Assembly: GCA_030765045.1 (NCBI GenBank)
Contig: CM060967.1
Span: forward strand, 144,872,251 to 144,936,250
Origin: Tenodera sinensis
Taxonomy: Eukaryota; Arthropoda; Insecta; Mantodea; Mantidae
Reading direction: 5' to 3'
DNA: 64,000 nt
Every line of letters starts with the position of its first letter. The stretch's first letter is position 1. Position numbers and translations under genes: made by a program. The notes beneath the pieces were generated by a model. The model did not search any database and was not told the origin of the DNA. It was given only the letters and a program-made list of their open reading frames with translations. Shown here in pieces: positions 50,203 through 61,384 of the stretch.

Positions 50203-50800
50203 ATGGAAATGCTGGTTATGCGTTTAGTCCTGCTCATTGTGTTGACAATCGTATTGTTCCAAGCTGGTGTTGGAAGAAAGGGGAAACCTCTTCAATCTGA
50301 TGCACGGGAAGTTGTATGTTTGGTACATAAGTGTTTTGCTGATGAACTAGAGGCATTAACATCGGGTAAACCAACAATATCCGTGACACAGGTCATGGAA
50401 AGAACCGCCGCAGCTACTGGTGTATCTCGCACTTCAATATACAGAATTTTGCAAGAACAGAAGAAAGCAGACGAAAATGGGACCGCTGTTAGAACACTAG
50501 GAAGGAAACGATCAAATAGACAACCAACAAGCACAACAGCCGCTTCAGTTACAAAGGCGGCTATTCGTAGTACAATTTATAGGTCGTACAGATCGCTGTC
50601 CGTGAGCATGTGAAGCGCGTAGATGAAATGTACTGGGGAAAAAGACGAATTAATGGACGGTATATTGGACAGTTTCAACATAAATTTAGAAGACAGTTAC
50701 TCTGAATCGGAAGATGCGTGTGAAGATAGCTGCGCTATAGTCAGGCAGTCAATCGCACCGTTGTATGTTGCATGGAACCGATGCGAAATGGGATTAGGCA
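50203..50800 (+). pseudogene. HTH-type transposase relic (IS630/Tc1-like DDE relative), internally deleted
   Basis: The frame 50203-50613 (136 codons) contains, from residue about 24, a segment KPLQSDAREVVCLVHKCFAD, then ISVTQVMERTAAATGVSRTS and IYRILQEQKK, a helix-turn-helix region like that of insect and tick DDE_3 transposases. After 'KAAIRSTIYR' the frame changes: the next frame reads QIAVREHVKRVDEMYWGK (about 50588-50640), and a third frame reads KDELMDGILDSFNINLED plus an acidic Ser/Glu tail (50641-50735), as at the C-terminus of these proteins. The catalytic core is absent. The hydrophobic N-terminal 22 residues in the first frame are probably upstream DNA and not a signal peptide. Confidence 0.6.
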
Positions 50801-51220
50801 GTCATTGGGTACCCACAAAAGCGCGGGCAGTAGTGCATTCTCTCCCTAATTCCCATGTTTCAACATAAACCAAGCGAACTGTAAGTAGTTAATATATTAT
50901 GTTAATTTATCCATCTCATCCTTAGACTTCCACACAGCGTATATGCACAATAACAATGGCATTACTAATATGTGGTAACGAAATACTGATAATAAAACAT
51001 TCCAGACACGTAATATGTTAAACGCCCTTGAAACAAACATGTTTTTTCAGTGAGTCTAAAATTCTCTTGCATAAGTATGGAGAATCATGTAAACAAAGAA
51101 GTGTATAGTATAATGAAAATAGTTACATTTTTAGGTTTGCAGTGGACAGGCCACATTAAGGATGAACGAACAAGATGTACCCCTAAAGTATTGAGACAAA
51201 GCACAGGTCCAGTTACTTTT
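50801..51220. other. Unassigned AT-rich DNA
   Basis: No supported feature. Confidence 0.4.
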
Positions 51221-51601
51221 TCTATCGCTTTACCCCTCTTGTAAAAGTGAATCACAGAAATACATTGTTTTCTCGTTAACATAGCCTAAAATTCGTTGTT
51301 GCAACACACAGCTGTTCTGTGTTATCCTCACCTTGTCACAAAACGCTAAAATTGCTCAATAAACTACTCGAACGATTCACTCCCTAAAAGCTGTTCCAAC
51401 TCTGCCTTGTCAGCATCTTATAGCCCAGTAGAAGTGTCGGCGAATTCTCTGGAAAATACACCTTTTCCTGAACAATCTAGAATCGATGTTTGTTCTCGCC
51501 CGTCTATTGTCTATTGTTTATCAGTGGTGCATTGCGATCCAACGTCGTGGTGTGAGGTATTTTGACCTTGAGCGTTTCTTTGACGGGTGGCCAGCGTCCC
51601 A
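51221..51601 (-). repeat. LTR-like unit L4 (shortened)
   Basis: On the minus strand it starts TGGGACGCTGGCCACCCGTC and shares 'acctcacaccacgacgttg', 'caatagacgggc', 'gaaaaggtgtattttccaga' and 'gttaacgagaaaac' with 57381-57930. About 150 bp around the expected TATA and leader are missing. The plus frame 51486-51827 overlaps it and is not a gene. Confidence 0.65.
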
Positions 51602-53269
51602 GTACTTAAAGAGAAAATGTACCCAAAGTAGGGTAGACATGTTGGATGAAATCAGAAAAGGTAAGAAAAGCATGTTGGAGAATAGAGATCTGGAATGTTA
51701 TAAACAGGGAAGAATGGAAGCAGGTCTGAGAGCAGGCAAGACTCGACTAGCACTACAAAAGAGAAAAGAAAGTGGAGTTATAAAATATCACTTGAGCCAG
51801 CATCTTGGACACTCAAGGCAATCGTAGCTACCGTGTGCTATCGTGACAAGATGTCACAAAGCACATTATATATTTTATGTGGTGTATATTTTTCAGAAAT
51901 TGAAGTTTAACGTTTTATTATATTCACAAATTGAAATTATAGTTGATGAATAGTTATCACCAAGTTACTCCGTGACGTGTCGGTCAAGATACGCTGGTAT
52001 CCTGTATATGAATTATACACATGAATCAGCTATTTGTATTTTCTATCAGCGTTCGCGTCAGCCAGTGCTGTCGCCGGAATTCCCGTCTCTAGGGAAATCT
52101 TGGTTACATGAGAGCTTGACTTCTCGATAACCCTATATTAATCTTAAGATCTTCTAAGACGTAATCTGAATTTATGACGCAGCACTTTGTATTACTGCAT
52201 AGAATAACAACGAAATATTATTAATTAAAAAATATTAAAGAATAAATGTTTAAACACATAACTGTAATTTTGGAGTACGCCATAAAGGAAATATGCATTA
52301 GAAAAGGTAAAACAAACATCTGGATAAAATTGACATTATTAAAATTAGTTGAGTTAACATGACATAAAACAAAAATATAATAGTTCAAAGGTAGAGAAAT
52401 CATCTTCTCTATGTTTGAGCTATCTCAATATGTTAAAAACGTTCACGCTAATTTAACAAATAGTGAAGCAATTACAAATAAGATGAGGGGCAACATTATG
52501 TAAATATATTTAAAATATATCTACTACTAGCAGTTCTATCCTGTGTAATACACCCATTGTAATTGAAGAGTACAGTTTGTGAACATTCAGTTTCAATGAT
52601 TATTCGGTTTAAGTTATGAAGTTCTACTTCAAGTTTTTGTGTGCATAATTTCAAATAAACATATTGAAATTTTATACAGAAACTTCATAAAAGAGAAGCT
52701 CAGATATATAGTAAGAAGTGATTATTAACTTTTAAAGAACTCATGTTTAATGCACAATCTAACAAAGATATTAAAATGCAGCTTTTCAACCATCCTTCCC
52801 CCTTTCTCCCTCCTGAAACTGCAAGTGGAGGATGCTTGTTCTAAACACTCATTTTCTCAAAAGAACGTGGAATGGAAATGGCAGCTCTGAATCCCTTTTC
52901 AGATTCTTTGTAAATGGCTGCTTTTTTAGATGCCTGGCAGCGGTTGTGGAAGTTTTGCCTCTTTAGTCTCTATACATATTTTAATAACAAGAGGATCTGA
53001 TTCTCTTTTCAGATTTCATCTTTATTTACGAGCACTATTTTGTCTGCTTTCAAGTCCTATTTTAATTGATTTGTCACTTCATTGACACTTATAAAGGACT
53101 CTTGTAGAAAAAAACCGAACAATTTTAATAGCTAAATGTTTGGAGTAATAAACCATGATGTTCTAATTCAAATTAGTATTAAGCTTACTTGAAAACAAGG
53201 TAAAGGTATTTTTGGAGATTATAACTTCTATAACACAATTGCCATAATACAAAGAGACCCAAAAGTATC
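51602..53269. other. Unassigned AT-rich DNA
   Basis: No supported feature in about 1.7 kb. A Lys/Arg-rich plus frame ends at 51827 and is unrecognised. Confidence 0.4.
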
Positions 53270-53704
53270 CGAATCGCTGCACGCTGTCTTTCCACTGCGC
53301 ACACAGAAACAGATAATGCAGCTGTTGTACACAAGGTCATGCGGTTGACTTGTTTTCCTCTGGTCTGAAAGTGCAGTATTGAGCTGACGCACTATCGTGT
53401 GGTTGGTTATTACCAGTGTTCTTTATTTATGATTCGTATACTGTGTTAACTCAGTCAGCTCGCCAAGTGAACGTGCGATTTGCAAAAAGATTTCCAGGTG
53501 ATATGCGATTTCCATTTCTGAGGCAACTTAAAGCATAAAGTGTGCGACACAAATGTACACACTCTGGAAGAATTAAAACAAAATAACCGCCAGGAAATTG
53601 CTAACATTTCCCAATGTGAAGTACGACGAGTGATGGATAGTTCTAAAGAGATGCCAAAATGTATGGATAACGACAGTGGCCCGTTTCAGCATCTCCTTTA
53701 AATA
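53270..53704 (+). pseudogene. Tc3/DUF4817-type transposase, internally deleted
   Basis: The plus frame at 53555-53704 encodes TNVHTLEELKQNNRQEIANI, then SQCEVRRVMD and a C-x4-N-D-x-G-x-F-QHLL* ending. This is the C-terminal signature of a transposase group common in insects. About 60 bp upstream a short frame (VNVRFAKRFPGD, 53466-53505) resembles its N-terminal HTH region, so nearly the whole catalytic domain has been deleted. The left flank AGAGACCCAAAAGTATCCGA (53249-53268) looks like a terminal sequence; I did not find its inverted partner. Confidence 0.65.
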
Positions 53705-54329
53705 ACATTGGCAAGTAAAGCCTTTAAAACCAGTTTTAAAAATGTTCCATCCGCGCTGTTCTATGACAGCGACAGTCGGCGATGAGCGCTGAGGATGCGA
53801 ACAGGCAAAACGCAAAGCAGGCGGTTCGGAGTCTTTTAGATTACCCAATATTAGGCAATATTGAGGACTGAAATGTATTGTGCGGCGAATAATGAAAGCT
53901 ATTTAATTGCTGTTCTAGCACTAAAAATTAGTTTAACTATAGGTTAAAAAAGATATATCTTTGTAACAGTCGCTTTTTATAGAAGTAATGTGTATCAGCT
54001 CACAATGAAAATATTTATACCGAGGGTGTTTATAAACCTTAGATTATAAACATTAGTTAAAAAAAAAAAAAGAAACAGAAAAGTGTAGAAATTAGTCAAT
54101 GTGAATAATAAAAATAACCTAACCATTATAAGTAATGAATTTTATTTCTTAACAAGCGTTACCTAAAGATTATGCACTGAGTAAACAACACACACATTAG
54201 CAAGACAATATAGAGATAATAGCTTCTTCTGATCCAAGGCTAAATAAATTGGTCAGTCCATCCTTTCAATTGCCGTCCAACCCAGATGGTTGATAAAACG
54301 GAGCTTTCAAGGAAAGCACGATTTACACC
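53705..54329. other. Unassigned DNA
   Basis: It holds an A13 run at 54059-54071. No gene is supported; the minus frame at 53573-53848 is a shadow of the transposase relic and its flank. Confidence 0.4.
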
Positions 54330-54680
54330 ACAACTCTAGTTACTGCAATGTACTACGAGGGGCAACGGGAATCTTTTGCGAGTACCTCCCCCATGGGGAA
54401 GAGATGACCTGAAGGAAAATACACAGATTATAGCAGAAGAGGGAGACCGTAGCAAGCCGCAGATACGTGCGAAATCCTCTAACAGTTCCACAGATGACCA
54501 CCAGAGGCACCACAAGTGGAGGTTTGGGAAGACGCGTAACAAAGCGCAAGGATATGCCAGAACCACCACGTTAACAACCACACCTGAAGGATGACAAAGG
54601 AACAAAATGAAGACGGGAAAATAAGGAGAAACACAAGTCATAATCCGAAAGCGGGTCACAGAATTGCACAGAATTCGATT
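54330..54680 (-). mobile_element. SINE-like unit, family S5
   Basis: Shares 'acctgaaggatgaca', 'aacgtaccgcgttatcaac'-like and 'cctcccccatggggaagaga' parts with 4956-5290. The head side (54640-54680) is decayed; a B-box-like sequence is not clear. Confidence 0.5.
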
Positions 54681-54929
54681 CGTATCTTGCCAGTTTGAGC
54701 TGAAGTATACATCACACTGTTTGATTATATATACCGTCTCAAATTAATTTATACATGATTTGAAACAACATTTCAGGTCATCAACACTGAAAGAAGATAT
54801 ACTTCAATCATTAGGATAAGTCCCTAACGATATATACGTGGAATCTGTTTTCAAGGTAGAATATACCTGCAAACCATAACGAAATATTTTAAGAGTGATG
54901 CTTAGTGCCACAAAATGTTCTTTATAAAT

Positions 54930-55245
54930 AATCCCTAGGGCATCTCCTCTATGCAGAGGTTACCCTTAACGCCCGGCCACTGCGTCTTCCAGCCGCAGCC
55001 AAGCCCACAGAGGAGTGCAAGTTGGGGGTGGCGGGGGTCAGCACGTCGACTCCCTCGAACTTTTAGGGACGTTACCTTTCTATCAGAATAGCTCCTAAAT
55101 TGGCCTCTCGTAGACCTAACGAGGCTGAGTGCACCCCGTACCAGACCTCCCAGCGGGAGAAAAATCCCATGTCGGTAGCGGGGATCGAACCCAAGTCCTC
55201 CGCGCCAGGGGCCGGCGCGCTACCAACTGAGCTACGGAGGCGGCC
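54930..55245 (-). mobile_element. tRNA-headed SINE, family S1, best-preserved head
   Basis: On the minus strand the head reads GCCTCCGTAGCTCAGTTGGT, with a perfect A box (TAGCTCAGTTGGTAG) and a perfect B box (GGTTCGATCCCC, minus strand, 55183-55194). The body 'ctggtacggggtgcactcag' and 'gtctacgagaggccaattta' follow. Of the four S1 copies this has the most intact RNA polymerase III promoter, so it is probably the youngest. Confidence 0.9.
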
Positions 55246-55354
55246 TCTTCATAAATATAAATAACAATAAAACAAATGAATGTATTTACAAATTAAACAC
55301 CCTATGAGATGAAAACTGAATTTAACAAGATCGGAAAAACATAGAATGCAATGC

Positions 55355-55425
55355 ACTTACATTACTTTCTCTACTCACTTTTACACAAGGTATTCTTACC
55401 ATAGCTTACTCTTCTATCTACTACT
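55355..55425 (-). mobile_element. Family A, 3' end fragment, minus strand
   Basis: ACTTTCTCTACT at 55373-55384 (reverse of the 3' motif), then 'caaggtattcttacc' and 'tcttctatct' match the reversed 3' end. Only about 70 bp remain. Confidence 0.6.
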
Positions 55426-55434
55426 TATTAATTC

Positions 55435-55672
55435 TTTTATTAACGTCCTCCAACGTAGTGCCAAATGGGAATGAATGAAGTGGGTGAAATAATGATAATG
55501 AGCCCGAGGCCCAAAGAACTGTAAGTTACCCGATATTTGTCTCCTCAGGACAAGGAAATACCTCGGAAAAAACCTTATCCGGATAACCCACCATAAGCGA
55601 GACTCAAACTCGACACCTCTTGGACGTGAGACATACGCGCTAGCACCTCGGTACGGAGGTGGGCATTTCTTA
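55435..55672 (-). mobile_element. tRNA-headed SINE, minus strand, S3-like
   Basis: The minus-strand head at 55610-55665 (GTACCGAGGTGCTAGCGCG) is followed by B-box-like GAGTTTGAGTCTCG. The body has 'ggttttttccgaggtatttcc' and 'cctcgggctcattatcatta'. Confidence 0.6.
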
Positions 55673-55689
55673 CTAATGATATACGGAGA

Positions 55690-55700
55690 CCCATTGCGCA

Positions 55701-55764
<64 letters not shown>

Positions 55765-55905
55765 TACATACACTAATGATTTTATAAAACAAGCTTTATT
55801 TTTATACAGGGGTCTCAAATCATGCATTTCGGTGAAAGCTATCGAATTGTTGGGTGAAATACAACAATGCCTCTACTTTAAGTATAACTGTTGGAGAAAG
55901 TACAG
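55690..55905 (-). mobile_element. Family A, 5' end fragment, minus strand, with (CA)n
   Basis: From ACTTTCTCCAAC (reverse, 55892-55903) through 'tgtatttcacccaacaattcg' and 'gctttcaccgaaatgcatg' to the (CA)n run at the GT site. It separates from the 55355 fragment by the inserted SINE at 55435-55672, and both are minus-strand pieces, so they may be two parts of one old copy. Confidence 0.75.
55704..55762. repeat. (CA)n microsatellite
   Basis: About 29 units at the GT site of a family A copy. Confidence 0.95.
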
Positions 55906-55974
55906 CTCGTTCCTAGGAAGCAAAAATGCTTCCGATCATCAACTCAGGCTCATCTTAATCAGTAAATAATTAAT

Positions 55975-56790
55975 GCATATTTATGAGTTGGAGAACCATT
56001 ATTTGGTTTCCCACTAGCTCATGAGGCGATATTATTTCAAGCCGAATCGGCTAAGGAAACACTGGGATTCAGCGATTTGTTTACATGAGTATGCACTTGA
56101 ACTGCGATTATTTCATTTGTTTTCACAGAGGAAAGAACAGATGTGCAAATACCATTGAAATTAAAATAAAGTGATTCGACTTAATTGTTTTTTTCTAGCG
56201 GGCTATGACTGGCGTGTTAGCAATGTTAAATTTATCTTTAGCTTCTAAATAAACCGTCTATGTGTGTGCTGTATTCTTCCCATACAACGTGTGCATTACA
56301 CTGATAGGAAAACTATTTATGTTTTTCCAAATAGCTATATAAATATTTTATGGGAATTTAATTTTTGAATTGACACCAACATTGTATTTTCGTTATACGT
56401 TTTCGTGTATACTGTTTCCTTCTGAACGACATAGGCTATAAAACTTTTGAAATCTTCTTCTTTATCGGATTACCCTGCCCCTATGCAGGATTGACACCCC
56501 CTAGGACTTAAAAACCTGTGCCTAAAATCAGATGCCTGTAAGAGAGGATACGAACTTATGGACCGGACAGAGTAAAGACCTGGAAGTGAATGCTGAGCCC
56601 AGCAAAAGGTCTGATGGTGAGGAACAGGATAATATGAAATACAGGCAAAATTGAGGAATGGAAAGGTAATGATGAAGCAGTTGGTGGAAATGTATTTAAA
56701 AACAAAAGCCAAGTATATGTTATCACAAGCATTTGTTAATGACCATATAGATTTAAACAAGATGCGTATAATTGAGCAACAGAATTCGTG
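55975..56790 (+). repeat. Paired dispersed repeat E, copy 1
   Basis: Collinear with 61610-62450: 'ttggagaaccattatttggt', 'gatttgtttacatgagtatg', 'gcacttgaactgcgattatt', 'aaataccattgaaatt', 'ccttctgaacgacatagg' and, beyond a SINE insertion, 'tcacaagcatttgttaatg' and 'caacagaattc'. It is an unclassified repeat family or an old local duplication. No tRNA boxes or inverted ends are visible. Confidence 0.75.
56465..56690 (-). mobile_element. SINE body, family S3, inserted in repeat E copy 1
   Basis: 'ccctgcccctatgcaggatt', 'agatgcctgtaagagaggat' and 'gaacaggataatatgaaa' match 59530-59700. It is absent from the corresponding place in copy 2, which marks it as a later insertion. Confidence 0.7.
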
Positions 56791-57009
56791 AAGTATACGA
56801 TACTCAACTAAATTTTATAAAATATTGTAGAAGTTTGCATGAGAGTCAGTATCTACGGCAACGGTAACACAGCGAAGGTCCGGGGCCCCAAGCAGTGTTA
56901 TTTGACCAAGTGGAATGAATATAGACTTTCACGACTGGCATCATCAAATAAATAAAACAAAATTCTGAAATGTATGTTTACTGCACCGTCTTAGCCCCGT
57001 GTAATACTC

Positions 57010-57310
57010 TTTCCTCTTCTCTCCCGAGATTGGATAGAAGAGAAGAAAGTAGTTGCAGTCACTTGTAGGCACTTCAGGAAACATTTACGTAAAGTAGGTC
57101 TCAGAAGGATAACCCATCTACAGAATGTGCAAACAGGATAAGAAAACTACCTCACATTTCCTATTCGATTGCCTATATCTGTTATGAGACTTTCTATAAG
57201 CAGCTACGACCTGGGAAACCAAAATACTGCAATATTTCAGGGAATAAATTTTGGTAAAAAATGAAGGCATCCTCTACAATGGGATATAAGACATTTAGGC
57301 TGTCCTGCAA
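57010..57310 (+). pseudogene. Jockey/R1-like non-LTR ORF2 C-terminal relic
   Basis: A plus frame at about 57040-57125 reads KKVVAVTCRHFRKHLRKVGL, and after a frame change at about 57122 another reads RMCKQDKKTTSHFLFDCLYL. The pattern H-x3-HL-x-x-x-GL followed by C-x-x-C/x-C-x8-H-x4-C is the C-terminal zinc-knuckle region found after the RNase H domain of Jockey/R1/I-type insect retrotransposons. Upstream domains are gone. Confidence 0.6.
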
Positions 57311-57380
57311 GAGGTCTATGAAATTTGTACTCTCCCTTTATCTAACTATTTTAACAAATTACACTATGAGTTACTTTTAA

Positions 57381-57930
57381 TGTCACTTTATTACGTTTCT
57401 AAAACTGAATTACAAAACCGCAGTTCTGTTTTTTGTCGTTAACACAACCTACAATTTGCTGTGACCTTGCAACTCACAGCTGTCCTTTCCTATCGTAACC
57501 TTGACACAAATCCTGCTCACAGTTTTACTACTCTCACGATCTAACAGGTGCTTACGACGATACACTCACTAAAACTACTTCATAAAACAAAGAACTTCTA
57601 AGCGACGATTAAATATCAAACTGTTTCTGACGTTACACACACTTAAACTGTCTCAACACTGACTGTACAAAACATACACTTGAGATACTGGCTTCTCTCG
57701 TTGCCCCGACCCGCTTATTTACGCCATACGAATTCTTTTAAAGATACACCTTTTCTTAAAACTTCTCGTAAACGAGCGCGGCACGTAAACAGCTTCGATA
57801 ATTATCTGGAATCGCTTTGTTCCGGTCCGTCTATTGTTTTTGTTTTGACCGCTCCATTGTTGTCGGGTCGCGCGTTGCTTAGCAACGTCGTGGTGTGAGA
57901 TAGTGTACCTCTTTGACGGCCGGTGTTACA
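57381..57930 (-). repeat. LTR-like unit L5
   Basis: On the minus strand it runs from TGTAACACCGGCCGTC (57930) to AATAAAGTGACA (57381-57392), giving TGT...ACA ends and 550 bp. The TATA position is occupied by GTAAATAAGCGGG (about 57711-57722). An RFX-type palindrome lies at 57873-57887. It directly follows the non-LTR relic. Confidence 0.7.
57873..57887. promoter_or_regulatory. X-box-like palindrome in LTR-like unit L5
   Basis: CGTTGCTTAGCAACG has perfect 6-bp arms around a 3-bp centre and fits the RFX X-box (GTTRC...GYAAC). It lies in the U3-like part. The other units show only decayed forms of it. Confidence 0.4.
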
Positions 57931-59514
57931 CTATTGTATTTAGTGCCTATATTTATGTGCATGTGCTGAGTTATATTGCATTTTATTAAATGTTATTTAC
58001 GGTTAATTTCTTTTATAGTATAACGATCGAAATTATTAACGTTAGCTATATACAAAGGACCTAGCGATGCATAGCTAAGTACTTACAAAAAACAATGCTC
58101 ACTGCTACTGGTCACTACCTAAAATACAAATACTTTTCAGTGCTGTCTAAAACTTGGTACAGAAAGGCCTAAAGTATATTAATTCTAAATGGTGAGAAAC
58201 GATACTCACGGTATCATGTTATTCATAGTACTGCAGATTAGGAATTAGCTCTTGAGAATTATTGATGAAATTCGAAAAGGATTTGGATCATTGCAAACTC
58301 TTCTCAAGAAGTTAAAGAATTAAGCGAAATTAATTCTTAGTCTCACAATGTACGTTTAATGTGCAGTAGAGTGCAAGGAAAGCTTCAAAGTTTCTGGATT
58401 GTTATATATTTTTTCCATCATTAGAAACACCATAGTATCAGTGTTCCACGCCAGCCCAGAGTGAGCCCGGCACATACAATTAACCTATGAACAGAGGTTA
58501 GGTCTAGGTGAGCGGCGGAAGGGGAGGAGTATAGACTGAGCCACGTATGGCTCCTATTACATATTACCCCAAGGAACTGTAGCGCCTGGTAATTGATACA
58601 TCCCATTGTACACATGACGCGTGGCGTCAGCTGCTTTGGAAACAACAGTATGAGCTGTGACCATGGTAGTGGAGTGGTGGAATGTTATAGCCTGGCGTTA
58701 AGTGGAATAGCAATTGCAAAGTCTTCAGCGTTCAGCGAGAACATTTCGTCCAGCTCAGGGCTGAAAACGTTACTCCGCAGGTGTGAATATTGGAGTCTCG
58801 CACCCCTCCATAAGTACAGTAAGCAGTAGCATGCTTTAGCTAGAACCGGATTTCACTTTGTTTCTTCGCCAATCTGCTTTCGTGGTCACGAAGGAAGGCG
58901 AAGTAGGGGAATATGTTCACGCTCCGGGAAAGATAAAGCATTGCTTCCATTCTTTTCGTTTTCCCACCTCTAAATTTCCTTTATTTTCTGGCCCTAACTC
59001 GTAGCCAAATTTCAATTCGTAGATCAGTATGCTATGACCCAAAACAGGCAGGAATTTTTGCGCGCTTTAACTTTTATTTTTAGCCATACTGAAACGGCCA
59101 TATATTGTGAAAACTTCTTAAAAGTTTGAAATGCCTTAACGAAAATTAAAAGAGCATTCCTGTATTATGCAAGTTACAGAGTCAAGCACTGAATATAGAT
59201 GCAGTTGTTACTATGGAATATGTAAATTGTAATTTCTTTTTTATTGCAAGTTAACCTTCCATCCACTAGGAAATTTCACACCTACTGGGTAGAACTTTTA
59301 GTTGAATGAGGTTTTTGTGACATTTAACCTCTCTTTGAAGTCAAACCTTAATTTTCACTGCGCTTATAACTTCTGCTGCTGTTCTACGAGCTGATGGATT
59401 ATTTCCCAGAATTTAAATTTATTCTGAACTTCAACAACCAGCACGTATTGTGTCTTTGTGTAACACTTGTTGGCACAGACACATTTCATTTGAAGAGCAG
59501 CTCCTGGTTGATCT
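57931..59514. other. Unassigned DNA
   Basis: The part at 58430-58800 is GC-richer (gacgcgtggcgtcagctg) but shows no coding or SINE signature. The rest is AT-rich. Confidence 0.4.
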
Positions 59515-59885
59515 TCTTTACGTGATTACCCTTCCCTTATGTAGGACTTACACCCTACAAGCCAGTGCCTAGTGTCAGATGTCTGTAGGGGAGCAGACAA
59601 ACCTATGGATCGGGCATAGTGAAGACCTGGAAGCGGGTGGTCAACCCAGCACCAGGTATAAGAGTGAGGACAAGGATGATATGAAATGCAGGCGAAGTCG
59701 ATGAATGGAAAAGTGATGGAGCAATTGGTGGAATGAATGGCGGGGACACCGGAGAATCCGGAGAAAACCTACCCAGACGCCGCCTCGTCCACCACGAGTA
59801 CCACATGTGGGTCCCTGGGATAGATCTGGAAGGGTTCTGGGTACTAGGTGATAGGTGAACGGTCTGCTGGTCCATTCCATCTCAT
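59515..59885 (-). mobile_element. tRNA-headed SINE, family S3, longest copy
   Basis: On the minus strand the head at 59840-59885 (GGAATGGACCAGCAGACCG) precedes the body with paired 'ccggagaatccggagaaaac' (59750-59769), 'cgtccaccacgagtaccac', and ends at 59520 near 'cccttatgtaggacttacac'. B-box region (59815-59830) is degraded. Confidence 0.75.
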
Positions 59886-60785
59886 ATTAGATGTTCAAAG
59901 GTCGTTCACTCGAAGATTAACCTATGAACGAAGAACCACATCAAGCTCAAAAGCAAAAGAAATGGAGAGAGTAAGGCAGACATGAAATGGAGTGCTAGAA
60001 TGAGGTAAGGCACGAGGTAGAGGTGGTTTAATATTTCCTTACCAGCATAAACCATTGCACGTAATATTGGCAGCATTATCTGCACTCGACTATCACCTGA
60101 GATAATTACTTAAATTATTGATTTACCTTATAGCTGCTGAGAATCATTATCTATCACTCTTTATTACACACCACAATATTCTGACTTCAAATGTAATAGT
60201 ATCAAATTAGATTACACTGTCCAGGCCGGAATGCTGTGGTCCGACATTAAACATGTGAAATTGACATTTCATCCGGAACTGCGGTGGACATCTCAAATTA
60301 GTTGCCAGCTGCGGAGCAAATATAAAATTCACTACTCTTTTACCATAGTATACCAGTCAGAAGAGACAGTTTACTTATTCTGGCTTTTCGAATATTTCTT
60401 TAAGCCATAAAAAATAATACCGAGGTCTACCACTGGTTTAAATTAATGTATTGGCGTCCCTTCCATCCTGTATATAATAGCATTTTCTATCTCTTTATCT
60501 CGATTTATTGAAATAGAACAATAAGCCGTTTTAAGAACAAGTTTTTTGAAAAGGAAATAGAGAAAGTCATGTGGATGTAAAACGAGCATTTTGGGGGTAA
60601 TTTCTGCCACTTAGCCACCCCATAAAACGGTATTATAATGTTGTATTTCTCTGTTGAATATAATCATCTACAAAGTCAATCTGATCTACATTCCTTTCAT
60701 AAAGTATAGTGAAGGTTTCTAGTTACACCATTTGTTTATTAATATTATAGCAAAAACGATAAAGGTCCAGTCCAGTTACATTTTC
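59886..60785. other. Unassigned AT-rich DNA
   Basis: A possible decayed family A 3' end lies at 60470-60590 ('gaaatagagaaagtcatgtg'). Nothing else is supported. Confidence 0.4.
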
Positions 60786-61048
60786 TCTCACCTTATTTTC
60801 CTCCTAAAACGTTTACAGAAATGTACAGGTATCTTCTCGACGATAGCAAAGCTTCGTGACATTACAACTCACAACAATTTTCGTTCTATAGCCTTGACTC
60901 ACTCCTTTCAGTTTTTCTTCACTTTTTTTGTCTCTCAAAGAGCTAATGACGACACAATCACTCGACACTTATTAACTGCTTCGCTATCATCCTTCATAGT
61001 GCGCCGGTTCTCTTACGCCGACCATTTACATGCAACTGACACACACAG

Positions 61049-61099
<51 letters not shown>

Positions 61100-61384
61100 C
61101 ACGCACTAGTACTCGTTGCCTCGTCTCCTTATATAGCGAAGGCGACGTAATACAGACCTTTCTCGAATTTTACCTCACCTTTCTGGAACTTCTACAATGC
61201 GCCGACCGCAGGAAATTTCTCAAAAACCCAATTGAAGTGCGACGCTTATTATTATCACGTGTTCACAAACCGTTGCTCCAGACAGCCTGACCTCGAGGGT
61301 CCTTTATGCACGTATAGTTTGTGGTGTGAGATAGACCGGCTCCGAGCCTTTGCTGTGTTACCGCTGCCGTCGGCCGGCGTCACA
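60786..61384 (-). repeat. LTR-like unit L6
   Basis: On the minus strand it starts TGTGACGCCGGCCGACGG at 61384, has TATATAAGG at about 61128-61136, a (GT)n leader (reverse of 61051-61095), and 'gagtgagtcaaggctatag' then 'gagttgtaatgtcacga', as in L1. The distal AATAAA is changed to AATAAG. About 600 bp, close to L1 in length. Confidence 0.65.
61051..61095. repeat. (CA)n microsatellite in LTR-like unit L6
   Basis: Pure run of about 22 units, 40 bp downstream of the unit's TATA box on the minus strand. Confidence 0.95.

Noticed and set aside
50203..50270. Signal peptide at the start of the 50203 frame
   Set aside because: The hydrophobic residues precede the transposase similarity and are probably upstream DNA read in frame.
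55180..55245. A functional tRNA gene
   Set aside because: The head is perfect in its A and B boxes but continues into a SINE body shared with three other copies.
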